From Bog-473 sp052140165 (lineage in GTDB: Bacteria > Actinomycetota > Acidimicrobiia > Acidimicrobiales > RAAP-2), in NCBI GenBank assembly GCA_052140165.1, contig JBKQUM010000034.1, forward strand, positions 1 to 64,000: a DNA stretch of 64,000 bases, in the 5' to 3' direction. The notes beneath the pieces are model-generated. The model was given only the letters and a program-made list of their open reading frames with translations. It was not told the origin of the DNA and searched no databases. Below, piece after piece: positions 1-8,200 of this stretch. Numbering within the stretch: the first letter of the stretch is position 1; every line of letters begins with the position of its first letter. Position numbers and translations under genes: made by a program.

Positions 1-2
1 AG

Positions 3-161
3 AATTGCCATCGGGTACGAGCCCCGAACTTGGAGCTGATCCGCCTGCTGACGGAGACGACCCAAGCGGGACGCCAGGAACGCCGGACAAGGACCCGGCC
101 ACCAGGCGGCAGGACTCCGGCCGGGGCCTTTAATCTCGTCGATGGATCAGGCGACTTGCAA
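3..161 (+). CDS. Possible 3' end of a truncated gene
   Basis: A reading frame is open from the left edge to a TGA at 159-161 and its third codon positions are GC-rich like the genes around it. It would give a basic C-terminal tail of about 52 residues that I do not recognise. A second frame, ending with TAA at 131-133, is also open but has poorer third-position GC. The window starts inside it, so neither identity nor frame is certain. Confidence 0.25.
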
Positions 162-230
162 TGACGTCATGAGGTCAGTGCGAGCTGGCGTGACGACAAT
201 TGAGAGCGAAAGGCCGAATGGAGGCGCCCG

Positions 231-1241
231 ATGCCTGCTGTGACTGTCGACGACCTGTCGAAGCTGCCGAAAATTCCCGTTCCCGACCGGGAGGCGACGG
301 CCGAACGGCCCGTCAGGTCCGTGACCACCGCGCCGAGCGGGCTCGAAGGAGAGGGGTTCCCGGTCCGCCGGGCGTTCGCCGGCGTGAGCCTGGCTGACCT
401 CGACCCCTTCGTCCACATGGACCAGATGGGCGAGGTCAACTACGCGCCAGGTGAGCCCAAGGGAACCCCCTGGCATCCCCATCGGGGGTTCGAGACGGTG
501 ACGTACATGATCGATGGGACCTTTGCCCACCAGGACTCCCACGGAGGTGGTGGCCTCATCACCGACGGGGCGACACAATGGATGACCGCCGGTGGGGGGA
601 TCCTCCACATCGAAACGCCCCCCGAGGCGCTCGTCGTCTCCGGTGGCCTCTTCCACGGGATCCAGCTCTGGGTGAACCTGCCGGCCAAGGACAAGATGAT
701 CCCGCCCGCCTATCAGGGCCTCGAGGCCCAGGACGTGGTGCTGCTGTCCTCGGGCGACGGTGGCGCCCTCGTGCGGGTCATCGCGGGGGACATCGGTGGC
801 CATCGCGGCCCCGGGTCGACGCACACGCCGATGGCGCTGATGCACGTGTCGGTGTCGCCGGGGGCACTCGCCGAGCTCCCGTGGAATCCAGGGTTCAACG
901 CCCTCGTGTACGTCCTGGCGGGATCTGGGCGGGTCGGCAGCGAGGGCCGTCCGGTGCACGCCGGTCAGCTCGTGTCGTTCGGCCCCGGCGACTTCGTCGC
1001 CCTCAGGGCGGACGACACCCAGGACTCGCGCACCCGGGACCTGGAAGCGCTCGTGCTCGGCGGCCAGCCGATCGGAGAGCCGGTCGAGCACTACGGACCC
1101 TTCGTCATGAACACCCGGGACGAGATCGTGCAGGCCCTCCAGGATTTCGAAGCTGGTCGGCTCGGGACGGTCCCACCGAACGCGCTGATGCCACACGTGC
1201 CGGATCCCGACCCGGTGCGCGCCGAGCACACGGGCATCTGA
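231..1241 (+). CDS. Pirin family protein (bicupin)
   Basis: This 336-residue protein is a pirin, a double cupin metalloprotein; bacterial members are quercetinase-like dioxygenases or regulators of central metabolism. The N-terminal cupin has HPHRGFETV at about residues 82-90 and LHIE at 125-128, so H82, H84, H126 and E128 match the four metal ligands known in pirins. The second cupin spans roughly residues 190-290 and lacks the ligands, as is usual. A GGAGG lies before the ATG. The length is slightly above the common 290-320. The substrate cannot be told from sequence. It stands alone, 94 bp before a hydrolase that has its own promoter-like hexamer. Confidence 0.9.
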   Translation: MPAVTVDDLSKLPKIPVPDREATAERPVRSVTTAPSGLEGEGFPVRRAFAGVSLADLDPFVHMDQMGEVNYAPGEPKGTPWHPHRGFETVTYMIDGTFAHQDSHGGGGLITDGATQWMTAGGGILHIETPPEALVVSGGLFHGIQLWVNLPAKDKMIPPAYQGLEAQDVVLLSSGDGGALVRVIAGDIGGHRGPGSTHTPMALMHVSVSPGALAELPWNPGFNALVYVLAGSGRVGSEGRPVHAGQLVSFGPGDFVALRADDTQDSRTRDLEALVLGGQPIGEPVEHYGPFVMNTRDEIVQALQDFEAGRLGTVPPNALMPHVPDPDPVRAEHTGI

Positions 1242-1323
1242 GCGGGTCCACGCGATCGAGGAGCTGGTGCGCACGTGATGGTGTCTGCTCCGCTCACTGG
1301 CCGGGACCTCGCGTAGGTCTGGG

Positions 1324-1329
1324 TACTGT
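1324..1329 (+). promoter_or_regulatory. Leaderless-type -10 hexamer TACTGT
   Basis: TACTGT ends 6 nt before the ATG at 1336 and no Shine-Dalgarno is present. This is the TAnnnT spacing expected for a leaderless transcript in actinobacteria, and it recurs at other genes here. Confidence 0.5.
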
Positions 1330-1335
1330 CGGGAC

Positions 1336-2418
1336 ATGGTGATGTCGGATCGGCCTGAGGTCCACACCGCAGCGTGGCCCATCGCGGCGGTCGACGTCGC
1401 CACTCTCGCCTCCAATTTCGTGAGCGCGATCGGCCGGCTGCCGTTCCGCGATCCGTGGCGTGGCCCGAGCCATCCGCCGCGCAACATGGCCGTCTCGGCC
1501 ACCCGGGAGTTCGTGCGGACACTGCTCGGGTACGCCTCGTCGCTCCCCATTGACGAGTTCCGCGCGTTGGAGCGGGTGCTCGACGGGGTTGCCGGCCGGG
1601 TCCTGCCCCCCTTCGTGGCGCTCCAGGGCGTGACGAGCCGGACGGAGGAGGTCGGCGGCGTTCCCGGTGTCTGGTTCCACCCCTCTCCGGCGGCCGATCC
1701 CGACGGGGCGGGCAGGTCGGCCACGATGGTCTACCTGCACGGGGGCGGGTACATCGGGACCTCGCCCAAGATGTACTCCCTCTTCATGGCACACCTGGCC
1801 AGGGTCACCGGGTGCGCGGTGTTCGCCGCGGACTACCGGTTGGCGCCCGAGTTCCCCTTTCCCGCGGCCGTGGAAGATGTGATCGAGGTGATCGAACACC
1901 TCAAGCACGGTGGCCTCGTCTGCGAGGACCTGCTCGTCGCCGGCGACTCCGGCGGTGGGGGGCTGCTCGGCACGGTGCTGCACCGCATGGAGCAGCAGGG
2001 CCTCGGGCGCCCCGCCGGTGCAGTGCTGTTCTCGCCCGAGGTGAGTCTCACGCTCAGCGAGGACTCGATCACCGACAACGCGCCCCTCGACGTGCTGCCC
2101 TGGAACATTCCGACCAATCCCTACCTCCATGGGGTCGACCCCGACGACGACCGGGTGGACATACTGCAGGACGACCTCAGAGACTGGCCCCCGACCTTCG
2201 TCGTCTACGGCGGCGACGAGATGTTCCGCGACGCGGTCCGGCTGCTGGTGGAGAAGCTGCAGGCTGCCGGAGTGCCCCACGTGGCCTCCGAGGTCGAAGG
2301 GATGTTCCATGTGTTCCCGTTCCTGCTCCCGTGGGCGAAGGAGAGCAGAGACGTGTACGACCAGGTCGGCGCGTTCGTCAGATCGGTCCTCGCCGCGGGA
2401 CCGAAGGCGGTCAGCTGA
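1336..2418 (+). CDS. Alpha/beta hydrolase, HSL-type esterase
   Basis: A 360-residue carboxylesterase/lipase of the hormone-sensitive lipase (bacterial family IV) group. The oxyanion-hole motif HGGGY is at about residue 136, the nucleophile motif GDSGGG at about 203, the acid lies in the YGGDEMF region near 294, and the histidine in the MFHVF region near 325. It would hydrolyse short- to medium-chain acyl esters in the cytoplasm; the natural substrate is unknown. The stop codon overlaps the start of the next gene (TGATG), so the HAD phosphatase and then the Ohr gene are probably translated from the same mRNA. The start is supported by a TACTGT hexamer 6 nt upstream. Confidence 0.88.
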   Translation: MVMSDRPEVHTAAWPIAAVDVATLASNFVSAIGRLPFRDPWRGPSHPPRNMAVSATREFVRTLLGYASSLPIDEFRALERVLDGVAGRVLPPFVALQGVTSRTEEVGGVPGVWFHPSPAADPDGAGRSATMVYLHGGGYIGTSPKMYSLFMAHLARVTGCAVFAADYRLAPEFPFPAAVEDVIEVIEHLKHGGLVCEDLLVAGDSGGGGLLGTVLHRMEQQGLGRPAGAVLFSPEVSLTLSEDSITDNAPLDVLPWNIPTNPYLHGVDPDDDRVDILQDDLRDWPPTFVVYGGDEMFRDAVRLLVEKLQAAGVPHVASEVEGMFHVFPFLLPWAKESRDVYDQVGAFVRSVLAAGPKAVS

Positions 2419-3293
2419 TGCCTCCGGGCGGCCGGCCGCAGGGCCCGACGCCCGACAACCCGATCAAGCTCTTCTTGGCCGATGTCGACGGCACGCTGGT
2501 CACCCCGGACAAGGAGCTGACCCAAAAGGCGATCGAAGCCGTCCACGCGCTCCGTGACGCCGACGTGCTCTTCGCCATCACCAGTGGCCGCCCGCCGAGG
2601 GGCATGGCGATGCTGGTCGAACCGCTCGGGCTCACCACACCCATCGCGGCCTTCAACGGCGGGCTGATCGTCGAACCCGACATGACGGTGATGGAGCAGA
2701 AGCTCGTCCCGGAGCCACTGGTCGGGCCCATCCTGAGCCTCCTGGAGTCCCACGGCCTCGTGACGTGGATCTACCGGGGCGCAGACTGGTACGTGCGCGA
2801 CCCGAAGGGTCCGCACGTGGACCGGGAGGCGGCCACGGTCCAGTTCCAACCCACCGTCGTCGACAGTTACGGCGTTCTCACGGACCAGGTCGCGAAGATC
2901 GTCGGCGTGAGTGACGACCACGACGCCATGGCGCGGGCCACCGAGGCGGCCCGGGACCAGTTCTCCGACGACGTCACCGCCGCGCAGTCGCAGCCGTACT
3001 ACCTCGACGTCACCCACCCGGAGGCGAACAAGGGAGGCGTGGTGAAGTTCCTGTCGTCCTACTTCGGCATCGCCCCCTCCCAAATCGCCTCCATCGGCGA
3101 CATGCCCAATGACGTGTTGATGTTCGCCCATTCGGGGCTGAGCATCGCCATGGGCAATGCATCGAGCGAGGTACAGCGCTCCGCCCGCATGGTGACCACG
3201 AGCGATGAGGATGAAGGGTTCGCCAACGCGGTCCGACGGTTCATCCTGAAAACCCCCTCGACAGTGCGCAACCCGATTCAGAAGGAGGAGTGA
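2418..3293 (+). CDS. HAD superfamily hydrolase, Cof/YidA type
   Basis: This 291-residue protein is a Cof-type HAD phosphatase that would dephosphorylate small phosphorylated metabolites, often sugar phosphates, using an aspartyl phosphate intermediate. Motif I is DVDGT with the nucleophile D22 and acid D24; motif II is the serine or threonine of AITSGRP near residue 56; motif IV is GDMPND near residue 230, followed by the usual AMGNAS. The ATG at 2418 overlaps the upstream TGA. The last codons overlap the next start in the same TGATG fashion, making a tight three-gene unit (esterase, HAD, Ohr). Which phosphate ester it acts on cannot be told. Confidence 0.9.
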   Translation: MPPGGRPQGPTPDNPIKLFLADVDGTLVTPDKELTQKAIEAVHALRDADVLFAITSGRPPRGMAMLVEPLGLTTPIAAFNGGLIVEPDMTVMEQKLVPEPLVGPILSLLESHGLVTWIYRGADWYVRDPKGPHVDREAATVQFQPTVVDSYGVLTDQVAKIVGVSDDHDAMARATEAARDQFSDDVTAAQSQPYYLDVTHPEANKGGVVKFLSSYFGIAPSQIASIGDMPNDVLMFAHSGLSIAMGNASSEVQRSARMVTTSDEDEGFANAVRRFILKTPSTVRNPIQKEE

Positions 3294-3724
3294 TGGCCAA
3301 GGTCCTTTACACGGCGCGAGCTCATGTCACGGGCGGGCGCGACGGTCACGGGCGGAGCGACGATGGCGCCCTCGAGGTGGATCTCCGCCGTCCGAAGGAG
3401 CTGGGCGGGGAGGGGGGCGGTACGAACCCCGAACAGCTCTTCGCCGTCGGCTACGCCGCCTGCTTCGAGAGCGCCCTGGGCGTCGTCGCCCGCCGCCAAC
3501 ACGTCGACGGCGGCGAGGTGGTGATCGACTCCGAAGTGAGCCTGCTCCCGACCGGAGACGGAGGGTTCAGGCTGGCCGTGGTCCTCGACGTGTCCGTTCC
3601 CGGGGTCGACGATCGGGACACGGCCGCCGCGCTCGTCCGCGGAGCCCATCAGGTGTGCCCCTACTCGAATGCCACACGGGGCAACATCGACGTCGAGCTG
3701 CGGCTCGACGGTTCCGCCATCTGA
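3293..3724 (+). CDS. ohr: Organic hydroperoxide resistance protein (Ohr/OsmC family)
   Basis: A thiol peroxidase of 143 residues that reduces organic hydroperoxides with lipoyl or dihydrolipoamide-linked reductant. Both redox cysteines are visible: C57 in GYAACFESAL and C122 in the hallmark VCPYSNATRGN. The NPEQLFA motif just before C57 is typical of Ohr rather than OsmC. The chosen ATG has a strong AAGGAGG Shine-Dalgarno 3-9 nt upstream and overlaps the HAD stop codon; a GTG three bases earlier is less likely. In other bacteria ohr is controlled by the OhrR repressor; no ohrR lies next to it here. Confidence 0.93.
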   Translation: MAKVLYTARAHVTGGRDGHGRSDDGALEVDLRRPKELGGEGGGTNPEQLFAVGYAACFESALGVVARRQHVDGGEVVIDSEVSLLPTGDGGFRLAVVLDVSVPGVDDRDTAAALVRGAHQVCPYSNATRGNIDVELRLDGSAI

Positions 3725-3777
3725 GACCTGGCCGCCGCCCGAACGGTCACGGTGGTACCGAGCCTGTCCGCACAAAG

Positions 3778-3806
3778 TTGACTAGTTAGGTCGGGTTTGT
3801 AAAACT
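3778..3806 (+). promoter_or_regulatory. Candidate metY promoter (TTGACT / TAAAAC)
   Basis: TTGACT at 3778-3783 is followed after 16 nt by TAAAAC at 3800-3805, preceded by TG (extended -10). Transcription would start near 3812, giving an approximately 56-nt structured leader before metY. It is the most AT-rich stretch of this intergenic region. Confidence 0.5.
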
Positions 3807-3822
3807 TAGGCACCTGCGGTTA

Positions 3823-3842
3823 CCCGCCGGCTCATCGGCGGG
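3823..3842 (+). promoter_or_regulatory. Hairpin in metY 5' leader
   Basis: CCCGCCG (3823-3829) and CGGCGGG (3836-3842) form a perfect 7-bp stem with a GCTCAT loop. It ends 10 nt before the AAGGAGG ribosome binding site (3853-3859). In addition GGTCGGGT (3789-3796) can pair with ACCCGATC (3844-3851) if transcription begins further upstream. No known SAM riboswitch class is recognisable by eye. Confidence 0.45.
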
Positions 3843-3867
3843 GACCCGATCCAAGGAGGCCACTGCC

Positions 3868-5166
3868 ATGCCCGACTGGGGTTTTGAGACTCGCCAGGTC
3901 CACGCCGGTGCCGTGCCCGATCCCACGACCGGTGCGCGGGCGGTGCCGATCTACCAGACCACCAGCTACACCTTCCGGGACACGTCGCACGCGGCGGCGC
4001 TCTTCGGGCTCGAAGAGCTGGGGAACATCTACACGCGCATCATGAATCCCACCCAGGCCGTGTTCGAGGAGCGGATCGCGTCCCTCGAAGGCGGAGTCGC
4101 GGCCCTTGCCGTCGCGAGCGGCCAGGCCGCCGAGACCGTCACCCTGCTGAACCTGGCCGAGAACGGTGGCCACGTCGTCTCCTCGGCGTCGCTCTACGGG
4201 GGCACGTACAACCTCTTCCACTACACGCTGCCCAAGTTGGGGATCGAGGTGACCTTCGTGGACGAACCCGACGACCTCGAGGCGTGGCGTGCGGCGATCC
4301 GGCCGAACACGAAGGCGTTCTTCGCCGAGACGCTCGGAAACCCGAAGGGAGACGTGCTCGACTTCGAGGGGGTGTCGGGCGTCGCGCACAGTCACAAGAT
4401 CCCTCTCGTGGTCGACAGCACGGTGGCGACCCCCTACCTCGCCCAGCCGTTGCGCCACGGTGCAGACATCGTCGTGCACTCGGCCACCAAGTTCATCGGT
4501 GGCCACGGGACCTCCATCGGCGGCGTGATCGTGGACGGCGGGAAGTTCGACTACGAGGGGAGCGGGCGCTTTCCGAACTTCACGGAGCCCGACCCGAGCT
4601 ATCACGGCCTTGTCTTCGGAAATCTGCCCGAGGCCCTGTTCCCGGCCCGCTTCGTCCTCAAGGCGCGCCTGCAGTACCTGCGCGACACGGGGCCCGCCAT
4701 TGCGCCGCTCAACTCGTTCCTGTTCCTCCAGGGCCTCGAGACCCTGAGCCTGCGGATGGAGCGGCACGTGCAGAACGCCACCGCGGTGGCGACCTGGCTC
4801 GAAGGCCGCGACGAGGTGTCCTGGGTCGCCTACCCCGGGCTGGAGTCGAGCCCGTGGCACGAGCGGCAGAAGCGGTACCTTCCCAATGGCGGCGGGGCGA
4901 TCATCTCGTTCGGGATCACCGGGGGCGCGGAGGCCGGGCGCAACTTCATCGAGGGGCTCGAGCTCTTCAGCCACCTGGCCAACGTGGGCGACGTGCGGAG
5001 CCTCGCCATCCACCCCGCCTCGACGACGCATTCTCAGCTCACGGAGGCCGAGCAGACCACGACCGGGGTGACCCCCGACCTCGTCCGCCTCTCCGTGGGC
5101 ATCGAGTCGATCGAGGACATCCTGGCGGACCTGGACGCCGGGTTCCGCGCCGCCAAGGGGGCGTGA
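3868..5166 (+). CDS. metY: O-acetylhomoserine sulfhydrylase / aminocarboxypropyltransferase
   Basis: A 432-residue PLP enzyme of the Cys/Met-metabolism family that makes homocysteine from O-acylhomoserine and sulfide, bypassing cystathionine. The PLP lysine is K208 in SATKFIGGHG; the cofactor-binding VVDSTVATPYL and the C-terminal LSVGIESIEDI region are standard. The N-terminus (WGFETRQVHAG, then IYQTTSYTFRDT) is typical of MetY. A strong AAGGAGG precedes the ATG. It is coupled to metX, whose GTG overlaps the stop codon (GTGA), so substrate-making and substrate-using enzymes are co-translated. The structured leader upstream suggests regulation by methionine-pathway status. Confidence 0.95.
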   Translation: MPDWGFETRQVHAGAVPDPTTGARAVPIYQTTSYTFRDTSHAAALFGLEELGNIYTRIMNPTQAVFEERIASLEGGVAALAVASGQAAETVTLLNLAENGGHVVSSASLYGGTYNLFHYTLPKLGIEVTFVDEPDDLEAWRAAIRPNTKAFFAETLGNPKGDVLDFEGVSGVAHSHKIPLVVDSTVATPYLAQPLRHGADIVVHSATKFIGGHGTSIGGVIVDGGKFDYEGSGRFPNFTEPDPSYHGLVFGNLPEALFPARFVLKARLQYLRDTGPAIAPLNSFLFLQGLETLSLRMERHVQNATAVATWLEGRDEVSWVAYPGLESSPWHERQKRYLPNGGGAIISFGITGGAEAGRNFIEGLELFSHLANVGDVRSLAIHPASTTHSQLTEAEQTTTGVTPDLVRLSVGIESIEDILADLDAGFRAAKGA

Positions 5167-6293
5167 CCTCGACGTCGTTCCCAGGGGTTTGGCGACCCGG
5201 GGACGAGCCGGGGCGGCGCCAGTTCGCCGTGATCGCGGACGGTCGAGGGGCAGCGTTCCCGCTCCAGGCGGGCGGCCGCCTTCCGGACGTGACGGTCGCC
5301 TACGAGACGTGGGGTGAGCTCAACCGGTCCCGGACCAACGCGGTCCTGGTCCTGCACGCGCTGACGGGCGACTCCCATGCGGCCGGTCCCCCGGTCGTCG
5401 GGCATCCGTCGGCGGGCTGGTGGGAGGGCCTGATCGGACCCGGCGCGGCCATCGACACGGACCGCTATCACGTGGTGTGCCCGAACGTGCTCGGCGGGTG
5501 CCAGGGGACCACCGGACCCTCGTCGCTGGCGTCGGACGGCCAACCGTACGGATCCCGCTTCCCGTTGATCACCATCCGCGACCAGGTCGCCGTCGAGGTC
5601 GCCCTGGCGGACCAGCTCGGGATCGATCGGTGGGCGTGCCTCATCGGGGGGTCCATGGGCGGCATGCGTGTCCTCGAATGGTGCGTCGGCCAGCCCGGGC
5701 GGGTGGCGCGCGCCGTCGTCCTCGCCGTGGGGGCGGCGGCGTCGGCCGATCAGATCGCCCTGTGCTCGCTGCAGATCAGGGCCATCCGCTCCGACCCCGC
5801 GTTCGAGGGTGGCGACTACTACGCGACGTCGCGGCGCCCGGTCGACGGGCTGTCCGTGGCGCGGGGTATCGGGCAGTTCAGCTATCGGACGGGCGACGAA
5901 TTCCGGCGGCGCTTCGGTCGGCAGGCCCAGGGCCAGGAAGAGCCGCTGAAAGGCGGCCGCTACGCCGTCGAGTCGTACCTGCAGCACCAGGGGGAGAAGC
6001 TCGCGCAGCGCTTCGACCCGAACTCCTACGTGACACTCAGCGAGGCGATGAACCATCACGACGTCGGCAGAGGTCGTGGCGGAATCGCCCGGGCCCTGCA
6101 GAGAGTGCAGGCGGAGACCTTCGTGGCGGGCATCGCATCGGATCGCTTGTACCCGCTCGGGCAGCAGGAGGAGCTGGTCCGTCACCTTCCCGGGAGCCCA
6201 CCCCTGCGCATCATCGAGTCCGAGTCCGGACACGACGGGTTCCTGCTCGAGGTCGAGCAGGTGGGGGCGACCGTCCAAGCCGCTCTGGGCTAG
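5163..6293 (+). CDS. metX: Homoserine O-acetyltransferase
   Basis: An alpha/beta-hydrolase-fold acyltransferase of 376 residues that activates homoserine with acetyl-CoA (or succinyl-CoA) for the methionine pathway. The nucleophile is S164 in GGSMGGM; the acid is in ASDRLYP and the histidine in ESGHDGF near the C-terminus. The GTG at 5163 overlaps the metY TGA and gives the expected N-terminus leading into VAYETWGELN. Sequence alone does not decide between acetyl and succinyl donors. Its TAG shares the palindrome CTAG with the stop of the convergent flavin reductase. Confidence 0.94.
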   Translation: MTSTSFPGVWRPGDEPGRRQFAVIADGRGAAFPLQAGGRLPDVTVAYETWGELNRSRTNAVLVLHALTGDSHAAGPPVVGHPSAGWWEGLIGPGAAIDTDRYHVVCPNVLGGCQGTTGPSSLASDGQPYGSRFPLITIRDQVAVEVALADQLGIDRWACLIGGSMGGMRVLEWCVGQPGRVARAVVLAVGAAASADQIALCSLQIRAIRSDPAFEGGDYYATSRRPVDGLSVARGIGQFSYRTGDEFRRRFGRQAQGQEEPLKGGRYAVESYLQHQGEKLAQRFDPNSYVTLSEAMNHHDVGRGRGGIARALQRVQAETFVAGIASDRLYPLGQQEELVRHLPGSPPLRIIESESGHDGFLLEVEQVGATVQAALG

Positions 6294-6805
6294 GCGCCGC
6301 CGCCGAGCGCTTTCGCCACGAGCGGCCGGGCGACCTCTGCCCACGGCGCCACCACTCCGTCGAGATCATCGAATTCCGGCTCGGTCACGAAGAGCCCGCG
6401 CGTCGGGATGCAGCTGCCCAGCTCGACCAGGAGCGGGCGGAGGTGGACCTCGGGCGCCAGCGCGTGCACCGGTGCCGCACCGGTCATGACGGGAACGGAC
6501 ACCGTGCCCGCGAGCGCATCGCTCTGGTAGCGATCGAAGAAGGACTTGAGCAATCCGGTGTACGTCGCCTTGTAGGTCGGTGAGGCCACCACGAGGAGAT
6601 CGTTGCGCGCCACGGCATGGAGGGCTGCGTCCACCGCGGGGGAGTCGGGGTCGAAGAGCTCGGGCCCCAACGCCGACAGCTCGACGACGAGCGGATCCCC
6701 CGCGGACGCGCCGGCGGTCCCCTGGAGGGCGCCGGCGACGGCCATCGCCACTCGAAGGGTTCTCGAACCCGTCTTCGGGTTCCCGACGACGACGGCGATG
6801 CCCAA
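6290..6805 (-). CDS. NADPH-dependent FMN reductase-like flavoprotein
   Basis: A 171-residue flavodoxin-fold protein of the FMN_red/SsuE group. It begins with the beta-strand and phosphate-binding loop VVVGNPKTGSRT, and contains ASPTYKATYTGLLKSFFDR near residues 75-93, a flavin-ring motif of this family. It would supply reduced FMN to a partner monooxygenase or reduce quinones. The start is a TTG with AGGAG about 8 nt upstream; no better in-frame start is seen. The stop of the preceding small gene (6816) lies inside the ribosome binding region, so the two are coupled. Confidence 0.85.
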   Translation of the reverse strand: MGIAVVVGNPKTGSRTLRVAMAVAGALQGTAGASAGDPLVVELSALGPELFDPDSPAVDAALHAVARNDLLVVASPTYKATYTGLLKSFFDRYQSDALAGTVSVPVMTGAAPVHALAPEVHLRPLLVELGSCIPTRGLFVTEPEFDDLDGVVAPWAEVARPLVAKALGGGA

Positions 6806-6815
6806 CGAACGGCTC

Positions 6816-7199
6816 CTAGGCGAGGCTCTGGCGGAACTTCTCCAGCGCGGCGAGATGTCGCCGGAGCTCGTCGGGTTGGCCGACGTCGCGGGAACGGACC
6901 CGTCGCTCCAGTCGATCCAGGCGTTCGCCCTCCCGCTGCGTCATGGCGGCGCGTTCCTTCGCCGGGCGCGTCTGCAGGGCCCGGAGGAACGCCGCATGGG
7001 CGTCGCCGCTGTGCTTGATGCCGAGGGCCCTGGCCACCGCGGTGTAGCTCTTGCCCGTCTCCCGCAGGGTGACGACCTGCTCGTCGAGGGTGCCCTGAGC
7101 AGGCGGGGAGGCGGTCCGGGTCGCACCCGCCCGGCTCTTGCGCACGCGCCGCGGGCTGTCACGGTGCCCGTTGGTGCTGGGCACGTCGGGTCCGGGCAT
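6816..7199 (-). CDS. Small protein with helix-turn-helix-like segment
   Basis: I do not recognise this 127-residue protein. Residues 1-35 are basic and probably disordered. Residues about 36-75 (TLDEQVVTLRETGKSYTAVA and on into ARALGI) resemble a helix-turn-helix of the kind found in resolvases and small regulators. Residues 80-127 are a charged helical tail rich in Arg and Glu. It precedes the TTG-started flavin reductase by 10 nt on the same strand and likely shares its mRNA. A DNA-binding role is inference from the helical pattern only. Confidence 0.6.
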   Translation of the reverse strand: MPGPDVPSTNGHRDSPRRVRKSRAGATRTASPPAQGTLDEQVVTLRETGKSYTAVARALGIKHSGDAHAAFLRALQTRPAKERAAMTQREGERLDRLERRVRSRDVGQPDELRRHLAALEKFRQSLA

Positions 7200-7339
7200 T
7201 GGGGGTCCTTTCGGCGACGCATCGGAGTGTCACGGCGAGACGTGACGACCCGGTCGGCCTGCGAAAGGAACCGAGAGGATCGTCACCACGCTACCCGACC
7301 CACGCGGCGCGCCGATCACGGGACCGGGAGCGGACTGCG

Positions 7340-8086
7340 TCAGGCGCCTCCGGCGATCCTCTCCAGGAGGTCGGCCGTGTCCTGGGGGGCGGCCAGCATC
7401 ATGTCGTGCCCGCAGTTGAGCTCGTGGGTCTCCCAGCCGGCCACGACGGCGGCGTCGTAGAACCGCTGCAGGCTCGCCAGCGGCGGGTCGGTGTGCTGTA
7501 CGTAGACCTTGCGGAGCCTGCCGAGCGGCGCCGGGTCGAAGCTGGTCGGTTCGGTTTGGCACCGGAAGGGGAAATCGGTGAGGCGGGACCCGACCCAGGC
7601 GCGCGTCGACGCGTCCCGGATCCCCCACTGCTCCAGGAAGGCGTCGGTTGCCGGCAGGTACCAACCCTCGCCGTCCCCGGCCACCTGCCGGCGGTAGCGA
7701 TCCGCGACATCCCCCGGCTCGACGTCGAGCAGGCTCTCGCCGGGTGCGGTGACGAACGCGCCGAGGTAGACGACCGACGCCAGGCGATCCCCGACGCGCT
7801 CGGCCAGCGGCCCGGCGAGGACCCCGGCGTAGCTGTGGAGCACCAGGTGGACCCCGCGCAGGTCCTCGAACCACAGGAGATCCTCGAGGTCCGCAACGTG
7901 GGTGCTGACCCCTATCTCCGGTGCCAGGGAGGCGCGCCGGTCCCCCTGGCCCGTGAGGGTCGGCCGATGGACGTCATGACCGCGCCCCGACAGCTGATGG
8001 TGCACGTGGCGCCAGCACCAGCCGCCGTGCATCGCGCCGTGGACGAGAACGAACGTGGCCACCTCGATCCCCTTTCCGCCCGACAA
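7340..8086 (-). CDS. Alpha/beta fold hydrolase (EstC/MES-like)
   Basis: A 248-residue serine hydrolase of the small salicylate-esterase/pyrethroid-hydrolase-like group. It starts with FVLVHGAMHGGWCW (HG oxyanion motif), carries the nucleophile in VLHSYAG near residue 105, and the catalytic histidine in NCGHDMML near residue 226. The likely acid lies in the QHTDPP region. The first nine residues are loosely conserved, and an internal GTG (VATFVLVHG) could be the true start. It may hydrolyse small esters; the substrate is unknown. It is divergent from the hybrid kinase. Confidence 0.8.
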   Translation of the reverse strand: MSGGKGIEVATFVLVHGAMHGGWCWRHVHHQLSGRGHDVHRPTLTGQGDRRASLAPEIGVSTHVADLEDLLWFEDLRGVHLVLHSYAGVLAGPLAERVGDRLASVVYLGAFVTAPGESLLDVEPGDVADRYRRQVAGDGEGWYLPATDAFLEQWGIRDASTRAWVGSRLTDFPFRCQTEPTSFDPAPLGRLRKVYVQHTDPPLASLQRFYDAAVVAGWETHELNCGHDMMLAAPQDTADLLERIAGGA

Positions 8087-8108
8087 AAGGCCAGCTCATC
8101 ATGCACCC

Positions 8109-8138
8109 GGGGGGCCGCCTGCGCTCCCGCCGCCCCCC
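8109..8138. repeat. GC-only inverted repeat in divergent intergenic region
   Basis: GGGGGGC (8109-8115) and GCCCCCC (8132-8138) are perfect inverted arms separated by 16 nt. They lie between the divergent hydrolase and kinase genes and could be an operator or an mRNA hairpin. Confidence 0.3.
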
Positions 8139-8200
8139 TGGAGTGCCAGGCGACCAAACAGCGACTCAACCCCCGGCGCAATCCTGTCGTCCTAGTTGGA

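Noticed and set aside
147..1724. 525-codon minus-strand frame across the pirin and esterase genes
   Set aside because: It shows no domain and is His/Arg-rich, typical of a shadow of GC-rich coding DNA.
3789..3860. SAM riboswitch upstream of metY
   Set aside because: No conserved core of the common SAM or SAH classes is visible; only a hairpin and a possible outer helix are supported.
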